A stretch of DNA of 19,970 nt from Deltaproteobacteria bacterium (lineage in GTDB: Bacteria > Desulfobacterota > Desulfuromonadia > Geobacterales > Pseudopelobacteraceae), in NCBI GenBank assembly GCA_016219145.1, contig JACRCG010000198.1, positions 1 to 19,970 on the forward strand. The letters run 5' to 3'. Under the pieces are notes generated by a model, which did no database searches, was not told the origin of the DNA, and worked only from the letters and a program-made list of their open reading frames with translations. The translations under genes and the position numbers were made by a program. This document shows positions 7,848-16,219 of this stretch, one piece after another. The first letter of the stretch is position 1; the number at the start of each line of letters is the position of its first letter.

Positions 7848-8189
7848 CTACTGCCTCAGGGCCGTGCCGGAAACACCTGATCCGGAAATTTGAAGAACAA
7901 AATCAAGGAAATTTGTATCACTGCCCTTATCAAGCTGGTAGGTCACAAGCCCAAGAGCATCGCTCACCGGTTCACCCCATTTACCCTTTACCGGCAGCTT
8001 GTCCAGTAAGCCTTCATAAGACGTTCCGTCATCAGCCGTTATGGTAACAAATACAACCGCATCATTGCTGGTGCGAATGGATTTGAACACGCCGATATAA
8101 TTGGATGGCACCGTATTAGCGCTGCCGCCGCAACCCGCAGCAAGCGCAATAAGAATAATCATGAAAAACAGGATTATCCATTTATGCAT
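7848..8189 (-). CDS. Small predicted lipoprotein, unknown function
   Basis: The 113-residue product begins MHKWIILFFMIILIALAAGC, a lipoprotein signal peptide with lipobox AAGC and lipidated Cys20, followed by GGS. The mature part is beta-rich (VVFVTITADDGTSYEGLL, FLDFVLQISGSGVSGTALRQ) and has no family I recognise. The reading frame is open up to 8288, but that would overlap the upstream gene and bury the signal peptide. ATG at 8189, with AAGGGA just upstream, is therefore the real start. It sits 50 bases after the larger lipoprotein gene and 24 bases before the glycosyltransferase gene. The small beta-sheet style resembles the end of its larger neighbour, so the two may act together at the outer or inner membrane (inference). 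Confidence 0.8.
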   Translation of the reverse strand: MHKWIILFFMIILIALAAGCGGSANTVPSNYIGVFKSIRTSNDAVVFVTITADDGTSYEGLLDKLPVKGKWGEPVSDALGLVTYQLDKGSDTNFLDFVLQISGSGVSGTALRQ

Positions 8190-8239
8190 AGCTTCCCTTG
8201 GAGGGCATATTGACGACCTTATCTCCACTCGTGACAGGC

Positions 8240-9421
8240 TCACTGCTTTGTCAAAACAAACGTGCCGGATCTGCCGTTCAGGCTCCATGTCCCGGAAATA
8301 GCATTATCGACGGTTTTTTTACCGATTCCCCAGAGTACGGCATAGTTATAAAACTCAATCGAGTTATCACTGATATATTTTACAGATGATCCATAAAATC
8401 TGGATTTGTCGGCTGACTCCCCCCACCATGAGTATGCAGTCGCCGAAACGCTGAGAGCAAGCGTGCCGGATGCCGGGGCATCCGTGAATGTTCCGGACCA
8501 GACCCCTTGCAGCCACGCAGGATTGGTGACGGGGCTCACGTCTGAATATACGGTTGGAGACGTAAACGTGATGGCGGTGGCGTCTGTCAGATTACTGTCG
8601 TAATAGGTTTTTTCGGCGGGACTGTAACCTTTCAGATAAGTCATGTTGTCGGCCTTGACTGAACCGCTGACCTGGCCGTAGGGGGGAAGGTATAGAGAAA
8701 ATGAGCCTGAAAACGCCAGATTTCCGGGCAGTGAATCTTCAGCCCCCATTCTGACTGTGCCATTTACGGTAAAAGTCTTGCCGGCACCGCTTGTTTCCGT
8801 CCTGGCCTGATCAAATGTCGCGCTAATTATCCTGGTCACACCATTTGTCACAGTATCCCTCTGATAGGTTGCTGTTCCGTTATATGTCGCACTGACCCCG
8901 GCCCGATTGACCGATTCATCAAATGTTACGCTGGTCTGGCCGGATACGGTGCTGTACACGTAGGTCGAATTCTTTTCCAGGCTGCTATATGTCCTTGTCA
9001 CACTGTTGGGTAAAAACGTCCAGGACAGGGTCACAGCGCCTGAAACCACACTGATTGTCCTGGTTGTCACGTCAACCGTTACACCTGTCGGGTATGGAAG
9101 CGAGCCGCTGTCGAACAACGGTGTCGACGGCACCGTCAGAAAGCTGTTTACATTTTTGTTTATCAATGCAACTGCGGCAGCATCCAGAACGACCTCATCG
9201 GGATACATCGGAATCCCGGCAAACGGCACCATCGTGTCAATGTGGGATGCTATTCCGGTACATCCTGCCGCTGAAGATCCATTGACCAGCAGATTGACAA
9301 CCTGCTGGTTTGTAATGGTTTGAGACGCAGGCCCACCCCCGCCACCCCCGCCTCCACATCCGGCGAATACGAGCGAGAACATGAGCATGCCAGCACAATA
9401 AATTAACAGGCGCTGTTGCAT
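8240..9421 (-). CDS. Predicted lipoprotein with poly-Gly linker, unknown function
   Basis: The 393-residue product has a lipoprotein signal (residues 1-21, lipobox FAGC, Cys22) followed by eight glycines, a flexible linker often seen in exposed lipoproteins. The mature protein is Ser/Thr/Tyr-rich and predicted mostly beta: a central region of alternating strands (about 120-300) and a C-terminal part (about 310-393). The C-terminal part carries two similar strand pairs, LQGVWSGTFTD and ISGTWSLNGRSGTFVLTKQ, which look like a small beta barrel or lipocalin-like fold. A strong G-rich ribosome site precedes the ATG. It follows the SecA-like gene by 16 bases. It could be an envelope component of the export locus, but the sequence shows no specific function. 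Confidence 0.8.
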   Translation of the reverse strand: MQQRLLIYCAGMLMFSLVFAGCGGGGGGGGPASQTITNQQVVNLLVNGSSAAGCTGIASHIDTMVPFAGIPMYPDEVVLDAAAVALINKNVNSFLTVPSTPLFDSGSLPYPTGVTVDVTTRTISVVSGAVTLSWTFLPNSVTRTYSSLEKNSTYVYSTVSGQTSVTFDESVNRAGVSATYNGTATYQRDTVTNGVTRIISATFDQARTETSGAGKTFTVNGTVRMGAEDSLPGNLAFSGSFSLYLPPYGQVSGSVKADNMTYLKGYSPAEKTYYDSNLTDATAITFTSPTVYSDVSPVTNPAWLQGVWSGTFTDAPASGTLALSVSATAYSWWGESADKSRFYGSSVKYISDNSIEFYNYAVLWGIGKKTVDNAISGTWSLNGRSGTFVLTKQ

Positions 9422-9437
9422 GATGGATTACCCCCCT

Positions 9438-11345
9438 TCAATGGTTTGCGAATGAAAGCAGTTTGGTTTGCCTGATATCCTGCAGCAGAATGCGTTTTCG
9501 AAGTCTGGCCTTTGCTGAATCAGCCCTTCTCTGGTTAATACGGTTTATCTGTAGCGCCGCAAGCTCTCCCCATGGCACGGAAACCAGGCTCTTCATGCAG
9601 CGCACTACCCACGGCCATGCATAGTGTACCACGATTGCATCAGCAAGACTAGTCAACATCTGTACACTTCCCTGAACACCCTGACGCGCTGTTCTGCCAA
9701 AAAGCTGCATATCGACCCTTCTTGATTCATGGCGTTCAGTGGCGATCACATGAAGACCTCCACGATCGACAACATCGCCGGACACTATAATATCGGTTCC
9801 TCTTCCAGCCATGTTTGTGGCGATCGTGACTCTGCCGACAGTGCCGGCTTCTGCTACAATCTGCGCTTCCTGCTCATGCCTGAGAGCGTTAAGCACAACC
9901 GCATCTATTCCGGCATTGGAAAACCTGAGGTGCAGCTCCTCACTTTCCCTGACACTTCTTGTGCCGATAAGGACGGCCCTTCCTTCCTCCACAACCCGTA
10001 GCGCCTCCGAAACCACCGCAGACCATTTTTCATCACTCGACAGAAATATTCTTTCCCGGTAATGCAAAACTCTCTTGGGTTTATGAGTCGGAATCCGAAC
10101 TGTCTTGAGCCCATAGATTGTCCACAGTTCGTCAGCAACATTCTGCAACGTTCCGCTCATTCCGGCCAGGTGACGATAAAGCCTGAAAAAAAGCTGAAAA
10201 CTCATCTGGGTATGGGAATAAGTCGGATCCGTCAGTTCGACCCCTTCTATTGCCTCTATCGCCTGGTGCAGACCGCCGCTCCAGCTCCTCCCCTCCATGA
10301 TTCTGCCGGTGCGGTCATCAACGATGACTACCTTGCCATCCACCACTACGTAATGCACGTCCCGCTTGTAACAATGCCGGGCCACGAGCGCCTGACAGAC
10401 AAGAAATTCGGCACGCTCCTCGGAGTGCCAGATTGCTGGCAGATCGGATATAACGGTTGCTATCCTGTCTTTTCCTGCCTCGGTCAATCTGATTTCAAGG
10501 CCACGTCCGGTTGGAATAAAGTCACGAGTGATTTCAAGAGACTCCGACAGCCTTTTGGCCGTCATTACGGCTTCATGCAGAAGATGGTTGCTGTTCGGCA
10601 TTGAAATAATGAGCGGAACCGTTGCCTCATCAATGAGAACGCTGTCAGCCTCGTCAATGATCGCGGTGTGCAAGCCGCGCATAACTTTTGAAGTCATACC
10701 TCCGGCAGCACTTCGGAAAAGGTCCGGTTTCTGTTCCTCGGCCATCTTGTCACGCAGAAAGTCTGCCAGCAGCTCTTTGCTGGTCGAATATGTGATGTCG
10801 CAAAAATACGCATCCCTGCGTTCTCCCGGCTTCATACCGGAGATGACATAGCCCGCACTCACACCGCAACGGCTGAAAAAAGGCTTCATCAGTTCGGCGT
10901 CACGTTTAGCAAGGTAATCATTAGATGTAACAACGTGACATGGGCCGCCGCGCCAGGCCGCCATGACAGCCGACATAGCTGCCGTTATCGTTTTTCCCTC
11001 GCCGGTCTGCATCTGGATAGCGGTGTTTGACCCCATACAGAGCGCCCCCATCAACTGTTCGATATATGGGCTTATGCCGATGATTCTTTTGACCGCCGCG
11101 CTGATAGCACCAAGCGCTTTTGGCACATCTGCCGGACCAGGTTTTTTTCTCAATCTGGAGCGATACTCCACAAGCAGTTCTGAAAAATCCGAATCCGTCA
11201 GAATCTCGGTCCGTTCGGCCTCACCAATCGCAAGCTGGGCATCAGCCCGCAATCTCTTCCGGGAATAGTGTAACCGTTTGCCAAAACCATATATGCTGTA
11301 AAAAATACCATCAATACCGCTATACAGAATCTTCTCACGTCTCAT
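9438..11345 (-). CDS. Short SecA-like ATPase (accessory SecA paralogue)
   Basis: The 635-residue SecA homologue is about 250 residues shorter than housekeeping SecA. It keeps the motor core: Walker A MQTGEGKT (112-119), VVTSNDYLAKRDAE (138-151), DEAD box IIDEADSVLIDEA (229-241), the preprotein-crosslinking region (about 245-385), LAGMSGTL (393-400), TIATNMAGRGTDI (507-519) and GGLHVIATERHESRRVD (529-545). The usual GRAGRQG arginine-finger motif reads GRTARQG (550-556). The protein stops after a short basic helix region. The helical wing, most of the scaffold domain and the zinc-binding SecB/lipid tail are missing. It starts 3 bases after the M50/HlyD gene with no good ribosome site, implying translational coupling. 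No secY is present in the window. The proposed role is an ATPase for export of the giant repeat protein (inference). Confidence 0.92.
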   Translation of the reverse strand: MRREKILYSGIDGIFYSIYGFGKRLHYSRKRLRADAQLAIGEAERTEILTDSDFSELLVEYRSRLRKKPGPADVPKALGAISAAVKRIIGISPYIEQLMGALCMGSNTAIQMQTGEGKTITAAMSAVMAAWRGGPCHVVTSNDYLAKRDAELMKPFFSRCGVSAGYVISGMKPGERRDAYFCDITYSTSKELLADFLRDKMAEEQKPDLFRSAAGGMTSKVMRGLHTAIIDEADSVLIDEATVPLIISMPNSNHLLHEAVMTAKRLSESLEITRDFIPTGRGLEIRLTEAGKDRIATVISDLPAIWHSEERAEFLVCQALVARHCYKRDVHYVVVDGKVVIVDDRTGRIMEGRSWSGGLHQAIEAIEGVELTDPTYSHTQMSFQLFFRLYRHLAGMSGTLQNVADELWTIYGLKTVRIPTHKPKRVLHYRERIFLSSDEKWSAVVSEALRVVEEGRAVLIGTRSVRESEELHLRFSNAGIDAVVLNALRHEQEAQIVAEAGTVGRVTIATNMAGRGTDIIVSGDVVDRGGLHVIATERHESRRVDMQLFGRTARQGVQGSVQMLTSLADAIVVHYAWPWVVRCMKSLVSVPWGELAALQINRINQRRADSAKARLRKRILLQDIRQTKLLSFANH

Positions 11346-11348
11346 ATT

Positions 11349-13508
11349 TCAGATTTTGTAACGCTTCTGCATGGTCTGCCTGAACTTTCTGTATGCCACC
11401 AGTGCAAGCGGCTCCGGAGCGAGTGTAAGCCTGAGAACTCCGGCACGGCCATGAAGCAGTTTGAGGGAGGCTGTTTCATTTTCAGCCGAAAGCTTCCCGG
11501 AAATCTCGAAAAATGATTCCGTAGTTTTTTTACCGCTCCTGTCAGATGAAGAGACCGCCACGTCTCCCCCTCCAAGCCACCCCAGGGCGGCTGAGGGAAG
11601 TTCCTCTTTTTTGTATGGGTTGATTTTGACATCCGAAAGCATAAGCGGATACTTCGTGCTTCCGTAAAGTTTGGCTACACCTCGGTAATGGTTGGTCCTG
11701 AAAAGTTCAAAAGCCTGCTCCTGAGAAACTATTGCCGAAAGCCGCGTTTCCCCTTCAGCAACCAGTGAGCCCAGCTGCGTCTGCCTTTTGAGCCACTTTC
11801 CCTTAAAAGATTCTATGTTCGGTGAAACAAATATGCCCGACTGTTCGGCAACTACGATCAGCTCCGTTTTACGGCGTTTGAGATCTGCCAGCTGTTCTTC
11901 CAGCAAGGATTCACGTTCGACAAGAGGCTTGAGATCTGCTGCTGCTTCATGATGTGCCTTCTGTTTCAAAGCCCTTGTCTGCGTGAGGCGAGAGAGCGCA
12001 ACATCGATGTCTCGCTCCAGGTCAAAATTGGAGAGTTCAACGATGATCTGCCCCTTAACGACAGAATCCCCATTTTTCGGAACAACGCGCTCAAGACGCC
12101 CCTCTGTGCTGGCATAAATCTTATGATGTCCAGCAAGCTCAACTACGCCAGGAGCAGATATTTTCCTTGGCAGTGGAATGAATACGAATACAACCAGTAC
12201 AAGTACGACTATCAAGACCGACACGGCAACGGCCCGCCCTCTGACACCTGCAAGGTTCTGGCTTTCCGAGAGGTATACCATAAAGCGCCTTAACGGCAGT
12301 ACAGCTCCAACAACCAGGGTAACCAGCAGCAGTATCAAACCAAGCAACAGGGATCTATCCGCGATCAACAATAAAATAGCCACTGAAAGAAAGCAGCGGT
12401 ACACAAAACTTGCCGCGCCGAACAGAACCAGCCAGCAAACCTCGCGAGCGTCTCCTGCGGGAATGTCATTTTGTCTGACGCCGAACAGGTATCTCTCAAA
12501 GAGATAATACCAGAGCTGCCTGGCCCGTTCAAACAGATTGGGAATCTCCAGCATATCAGCCATCATGTAATAGGCATCAAAGCGGATCAGTGGGTTGCCG
12601 TTAAAGAAAAGACTGGAAACCGAGCCCAGAATCATAACGTTAAAAGCAACGCCATGAACTATTCCATCCCCCGTTCCGGCCCATATAATGGCAGCGACAG
12701 CCGCCGCAAAAATGTCAAACAGCATGCCGGCGGCACTCACGAGAATACGTTGACGCCGCTCCTGTATAAACCAGCTGTCACTGGCATCCATATAAGGCAA
12801 AGGCGTAAGAACAAGAAGCATGATACCGACCGTTCTTACGCTGCCTCCGAAATGCTTTGTTGCCGCGGCATGAGCAGATTCATGGCCAAGTTTCATGAAT
12901 ATCAGTGCGGCGTACATGTAAGCCAGGTTTGCAGGAGCCAGCATCCCCTGGGTAGCATCGGCAATCAGAGACCATTCACCAAGCGCTGCCTTGACACCGG
13001 CAACAACGATCAATAGCCACAGTATAAGCGCATAGCTGCTGAATAAATGTTTGTAAACAGGTGACAGTCCAGTAAGAAAGCGATCCGGATTCCATAACGG
13101 AATTTTTATGGATATAAGTGAGAGAAGCGTTGTAAGCCGCTCTTTCCGTTTTTTTTCCGACTTGCGTTCAAAGACATGTCCGACATCTGGTATATTTTTG
13201 AAATACAACAAATTATGGCCATATAATTCGGCCAGCACATGAATGACTTCGTCCTGAGTTGGAGCAGCGCCGCCGTAATTGTCCAGAAAGCGTTCCCAAT
13301 GCTCTTCTATAGTTAAATCAGTGGTAAGAGTTGCAATGAAATCATAGGCTTCAGGAGTAATTTTAAAATAATCACTGCCAAACGAACTCCGCACCACATA
13401 CCACGTTTCCCCGCGATACACCTGTTTCTGTATCTCAACGGAACTATGGAGACCTGCGCGGAGCCGGGCTACCTTGAACCATGATTCGCTAAAGAGATTT
13501 CCCTTCAC
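11349..13508 (-). CDS. PqqD-like / M50 peptidase-like membrane protein fused to an HlyD half
   Basis: The 719-residue protein has three parts. Residues 25-105 look like a PqqD-type winged helix (YFKITPEAYDFIATL, then APTQDEVIHVLAEL), the fold that binds leader peptides in peptide-modification systems. Residues 150-445 form a multispan membrane region of M50/site-2-protease type with an intact zinc motif HESAH (209-213) and the second motif NPLIRFDAYY (305-314), with Asp311 as third ligand. Residues 448-719 form an HlyD-like periplasmic part with a lipoyl-type hairpin (STEGRLERVVPKNGDSVVKG), a coiled coil (about 500-560) and a conserved end GRAGVLRLTLAPEPLA. The start is GTG, one base after the upstream stop, with GGTGG as ribosome site. 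Related fusions occur near peptide exporters. It is a likely inner-membrane core of the export system. Confidence 0.87.
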   Translation of the reverse strand: MKGNLFSESWFKVARLRAGLHSSVEIQKQVYRGETWYVVRSSFGSDYFKITPEAYDFIATLTTDLTIEEHWERFLDNYGGAAPTQDEVIHVLAELYGHNLLYFKNIPDVGHVFERKSEKKRKERLTTLLSLISIKIPLWNPDRFLTGLSPVYKHLFSSYALILWLLIVVAGVKAALGEWSLIADATQGMLAPANLAYMYAALIFMKLGHESAHAAATKHFGGSVRTVGIMLLVLTPLPYMDASDSWFIQERRQRILVSAAGMLFDIFAAAVAAIIWAGTGDGIVHGVAFNVMILGSVSSLFFNGNPLIRFDAYYMMADMLEIPNLFERARQLWYYLFERYLFGVRQNDIPAGDAREVCWLVLFGAASFVYRCFLSVAILLLIADRSLLLGLILLLVTLVVGAVLPLRRFMVYLSESQNLAGVRGRAVAVSVLIVVLVLVVFVFIPLPRKISAPGVVELAGHHKIYASTEGRLERVVPKNGDSVVKGQIIVELSNFDLERDIDVALSRLTQTRALKQKAHHEAAADLKPLVERESLLEEQLADLKRRKTELIVVAEQSGIFVSPNIESFKGKWLKRQTQLGSLVAEGETRLSAIVSQEQAFELFRTNHYRGVAKLYGSTKYPLMLSDVKINPYKKEELPSAALGWLGGGDVAVSSSDRSGKKTTESFFEISGKLSAENETASLKLLHGRAGVLRLTLAPEPLALVAYRKFRQTMQKRYKI

Positions 13509-13509
13509 G

Positions 13510-15387
13510 TCACCACCAGATGTACATGCGTATAAAATCCATGACGCGATGAGTCAGCATCCAGGCTATTGTCCGCCTGCCGACATCTATTCTGGCAACT
13601 CCGCTCATTCCGGGCCTCCACCAGCTTTTCGGCTGTTCGTTAATAACAGCCTTCAGCAAAAAGATGTTCCCCTCATACTGATCAACTTCCGCAAGCGGAA
13701 TCATCTTTTCAATTTTCATGGTGAAAATGCTTTCCGGCTGGCTTACCAGTACCAGCTCTCCCGACATGCCATGACTGACTTCATCAATATCCCTCTCGCG
13801 GACCTTGATCATTGCATACATATTCTCAACCCGGGCGATCTTCATAATCACATCACCCTTTGAAACAGGAGCGCCTAAAAGCTTTTTTGTGTCACCCTCC
13901 ACCACAATCCCGTCGCTCTGGGCTGTCATAGCCGCCTTCTCAAGATTGTAATCGGTTCTTTCAAGCTCGGATGAAAGCTCCTCAACCCTTGATTGGGCAA
14001 TTTTCATATCCGCCAGTGCGTTATGTGCCCTGCTTTTATCCGCCTCCCTGACAAAACGAACGATATCGGCCGCCTCCTGGGAACGTCTGAGCTGCAGATC
14101 CCTTGTGTCAAGAGATGCCAGCCGATCTCCGATACGTACCTGGTCTCCTTCCCTGACAAACACATCCTTGATTATGCCGTCAAAAGGCGCGGAGACAAAT
14201 CGTACCAGGTCCGTCTGCAACGTAGCAGTGCCTTCAACCCTGTAATCCAGTTTGACCACCAGCGACAGAATTATCAGCACTGCGGCGACAACAAGAGAAA
14301 TTTTAAGAGCCAGCCTTTCTCCGGTGAACCAGTTGGCGCTCATATGCCTGATCCTGTGCAGCATACGGGCGCCAAACCATTTATCACGATAGTGCAGTTC
14401 TCCGAGCCACGGCGAAACGATCTCAAGCAGAAAGGACAATGAGTCAACCTGCTGAACAGTCAGTTTTTCTCCTTTTATTTCGCAGGACAGCACTCCGACT
14501 GTCTTTTCATTATGATAGAACGGTATCGATATGACCTGATCAAGTAAATTGCCGGCAACAAAATCACGGTGGGCACGATCAACAACAAAATGCGAATGTT
14601 CCGGAGGAATCGATATAATGGTGTCCTGATCCACAACCTCTTCAAAAATCGATTCTACTCGACGTGCTGCCGGGCTATCGGGCTTGAACTCTTCAAGATG
14701 ACTGACTGCGACAAGCCTTACGTATCCTCGTTTTTCCCATCCCACATTTACCCTGGAACATGAAAATTTCTGGGCCACCTCATTCGCCAGGGTTGAACAG
14801 GCCATCAGGAATCGAGGCTGAGCCATCACGCCATGAGCTACCGTCACAAGATTGTGCAGCCCGTATTCCTGCGTAGAGGCACCTTCAGGAACAATCTGCC
14901 TGCGGTGACTGTAGTAATCTCGCGGCACATCTGCAACCAAACCTGCTCGCACTACCAGGTCACTGAACTGTTGCGGATTAGATTTGTCTGCGATCAGGCA
15001 TATGCCGCGCAGCACGCTGTCTCCACAAGGCTCCAGCGATATTGCAAGTAGAAATGGAGCAGCTCTTCCAGGCACATCTATCGGTGAACGATCATACGCA
15101 AATCCGTTCTTTACAGCTCTGTCGGTTAATTCAATAAACAGTTGAGTAAAGCCGGGAGAGAATTCCGGCGCGCCAGCCTCATCGTATCCAGCCTCGCCCA
15201 GCTTCCACTCATTACCATCATTTTGCATAAGACAAGCGATCGGAGAACGGCACAGCATCGCTACCAGAGTGAGATAATTACCCCAGAATGAGGCTTCATC
15301 TCCGTCATGACGCCGCAGACGTTTTAGACGGTCCAGAACCGCTTTTGCGCCATCTTTTTCGTAATGTGCTTTTATTTCTTCAATCAT
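13510..15387 (-). CDS. GAF-like domain protein fused to an HlyD-type adaptor
   Basis: The 625-residue protein has a long cytoplasmic N-terminal half: an unassigned region (1-175), then a GAF-like sensory domain (about 185-330, including FLMACSTLANEVAQKF, SRVNVGWEKRG and VISIPFYHNEKTVGVLSCEI). One transmembrane helix follows at about 362-380. The periplasmic half (381-625) is an HlyD-type adaptor with the biotinyl/lipoyl hairpin split around a coiled coil (FDGIIKDVFVREGDQVRIGD at 402-421; TAQSDGIVV at 488-496) and a beta-barrel part (about 520-605). The motif WWRPGMSGVARI is typical of such adaptors. Its stop is one base from the M50/HlyD start. A sensory domain on an adaptor is unusual; it may link export to a cytoplasmic signal (inference). 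No ligand residues can be named. Confidence 0.84.
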   Translation of the reverse strand: MIEEIKAHYEKDGAKAVLDRLKRLRRHDGDEASFWGNYLTLVAMLCRSPIACLMQNDGNEWKLGEAGYDEAGAPEFSPGFTQLFIELTDRAVKNGFAYDRSPIDVPGRAAPFLLAISLEPCGDSVLRGICLIADKSNPQQFSDLVVRAGLVADVPRDYYSHRRQIVPEGASTQEYGLHNLVTVAHGVMAQPRFLMACSTLANEVAQKFSCSRVNVGWEKRGYVRLVAVSHLEEFKPDSPAARRVESIFEEVVDQDTIISIPPEHSHFVVDRAHRDFVAGNLLDQVISIPFYHNEKTVGVLSCEIKGEKLTVQQVDSLSFLLEIVSPWLGELHYRDKWFGARMLHRIRHMSANWFTGERLALKISLVVAAVLIILSLVVKLDYRVEGTATLQTDLVRFVSAPFDGIIKDVFVREGDQVRIGDRLASLDTRDLQLRRSQEAADIVRFVREADKSRAHNALADMKIAQSRVEELSSELERTDYNLEKAAMTAQSDGIVVEGDTKKLLGAPVSKGDVIMKIARVENMYAMIKVRERDIDEVSHGMSGELVLVSQPESIFTMKIEKMIPLAEVDQYEGNIFLLKAVINEQPKSWWRPGMSGVARIDVGRRTIAWMLTHRVMDFIRMYIWW

Positions 15388-15409
15388 GAAGGCTCAATTC
15401 TTTGTTATA

Positions 15410-16219
15410 TTAGCGAAAGTCCATGTTAGCTAGCACTCCGGGAACAACTTTGCCGTTTCTGTTTTCAAACTCGACCTTGACACGTACCAAAGCGCTGGCC
15501 TTGTCGGCAACAGGCGAAACATATGTGACCTTTCCTGTCTTCTGTACCAGGGTATCGCCTTCGCGGACCCTGAGCGGCACCTGCTTGTCTGCGCGCAAAC
15601 TCCTGGCCAGTTTCTCCTCGACATTGAATTCGGCATAGCAGGTGGATATATCAGCCGCAGTAATGATTGTTTCCCCTGTTTTTGCCCATTCTCCGGCCTC
15701 ATGCTTGATTGACGTGACCACTCCCGTAATCGGAGAAACAAGCGAGTATCTGGCCAGCATCTCTTTTGCTATGGCATATTCAATCTGTTCCTGTTTTTTT
15801 CGTGCTTCGGCAACTTCGATCCTTCCGTCAAGCGAGTGGTATTGCATTTCAAGATTCATTACCTCATCACGACTGACTGCTGACATTTTCTGATACAGTT
15901 CTCTGGAAGAGTTCAGCAGCTCTTTGATGATCAGGAGATTTTTCTTGTTGGATTCAAGCTCGGAACGATCCTTCAGAATTGCTTCCCGGCGGGCAACCTC
16001 CAGCTTTTGAAGCGCATCATCCAGTTGAATCAATATGTCACCCTGCTTGACTCTGGCCCCCTCCTTGACAACTGTTTTAGCGATGACACCGTCAAGCTGG
16101 AAAGCAAGATCAACTTCATGGATTGCCTTTACTATGCCTTCAACCGAATTGGCGGCATACGACATCTGACTGACAAATAAAATCATTAAACATATAATCG
16201 GCAGAGTTGTATTTTTCAT
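15410..16219 (-). CDS. Periplasmic HlyD/RND-type membrane fusion protein
   Basis: The 269-residue adaptor has a cleavable signal peptide (residues 1-22, ending MSYA before ANS), so it is periplasmic rather than anchored by a long helix. The first half of the lipoyl-like domain is DGVIAKTVVKEGARVKQGDI (about 43-62). A coiled-coil hairpin follows (about 70-150), then the second lipoyl half SPITGVVTSIKHEAGEWAKTGE and a beta-barrel region to the end. These proteins bridge inner-membrane transporters and TolC-type channels. The ATG overlaps the stop of the TolC-type gene by 4 bases. It is shorter than most adaptors (about 350-400 residues) and lacks an extended membrane-proximal domain, which the larger HlyD fusions in the same operon may supply (inference). 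Confidence 0.9.
   Translation of the reverse strand: MKNTTLPIICLMILFVSQMSYAANSVEGIVKAIHEVDLAFQLDGVIAKTVVKEGARVKQGDILIQLDDALQKLEVARREAILKDRSELESNKKNLLIIKELLNSSRELYQKMSAVSRDEVMNLEMQYHSLDGRIEVAEARKKQEQIEYAIAKEMLARYSLVSPITGVVTSIKHEAGEWAKTGETIITAADISTCYAEFNVEEKLARSLRADKQVPLRVREGDTLVQKTGKVTYVSPVADKASALVRVKVEFENRNGKVVPGVLANMDFR

Noticed and set aside
8190..8288. Longer N-terminus for the small lipoprotein
   Set aside because: The extension overlaps the upstream lipoprotein gene and would bury the lipoprotein signal at residue 34.
10062..10604. 180-codon open frame on the plus strand
   Set aside because: It is antisense to the SecA-like core, where conserved motifs fix the coding strand, and it shows no recognisable domain.
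12471..13016. 181-codon open frame on the plus strand
   Set aside because: It lies opposite the membrane region of the M50/HlyD gene. Long antisense frames are common opposite hydrophobic coding regions, and nothing in it looks like a protein family.
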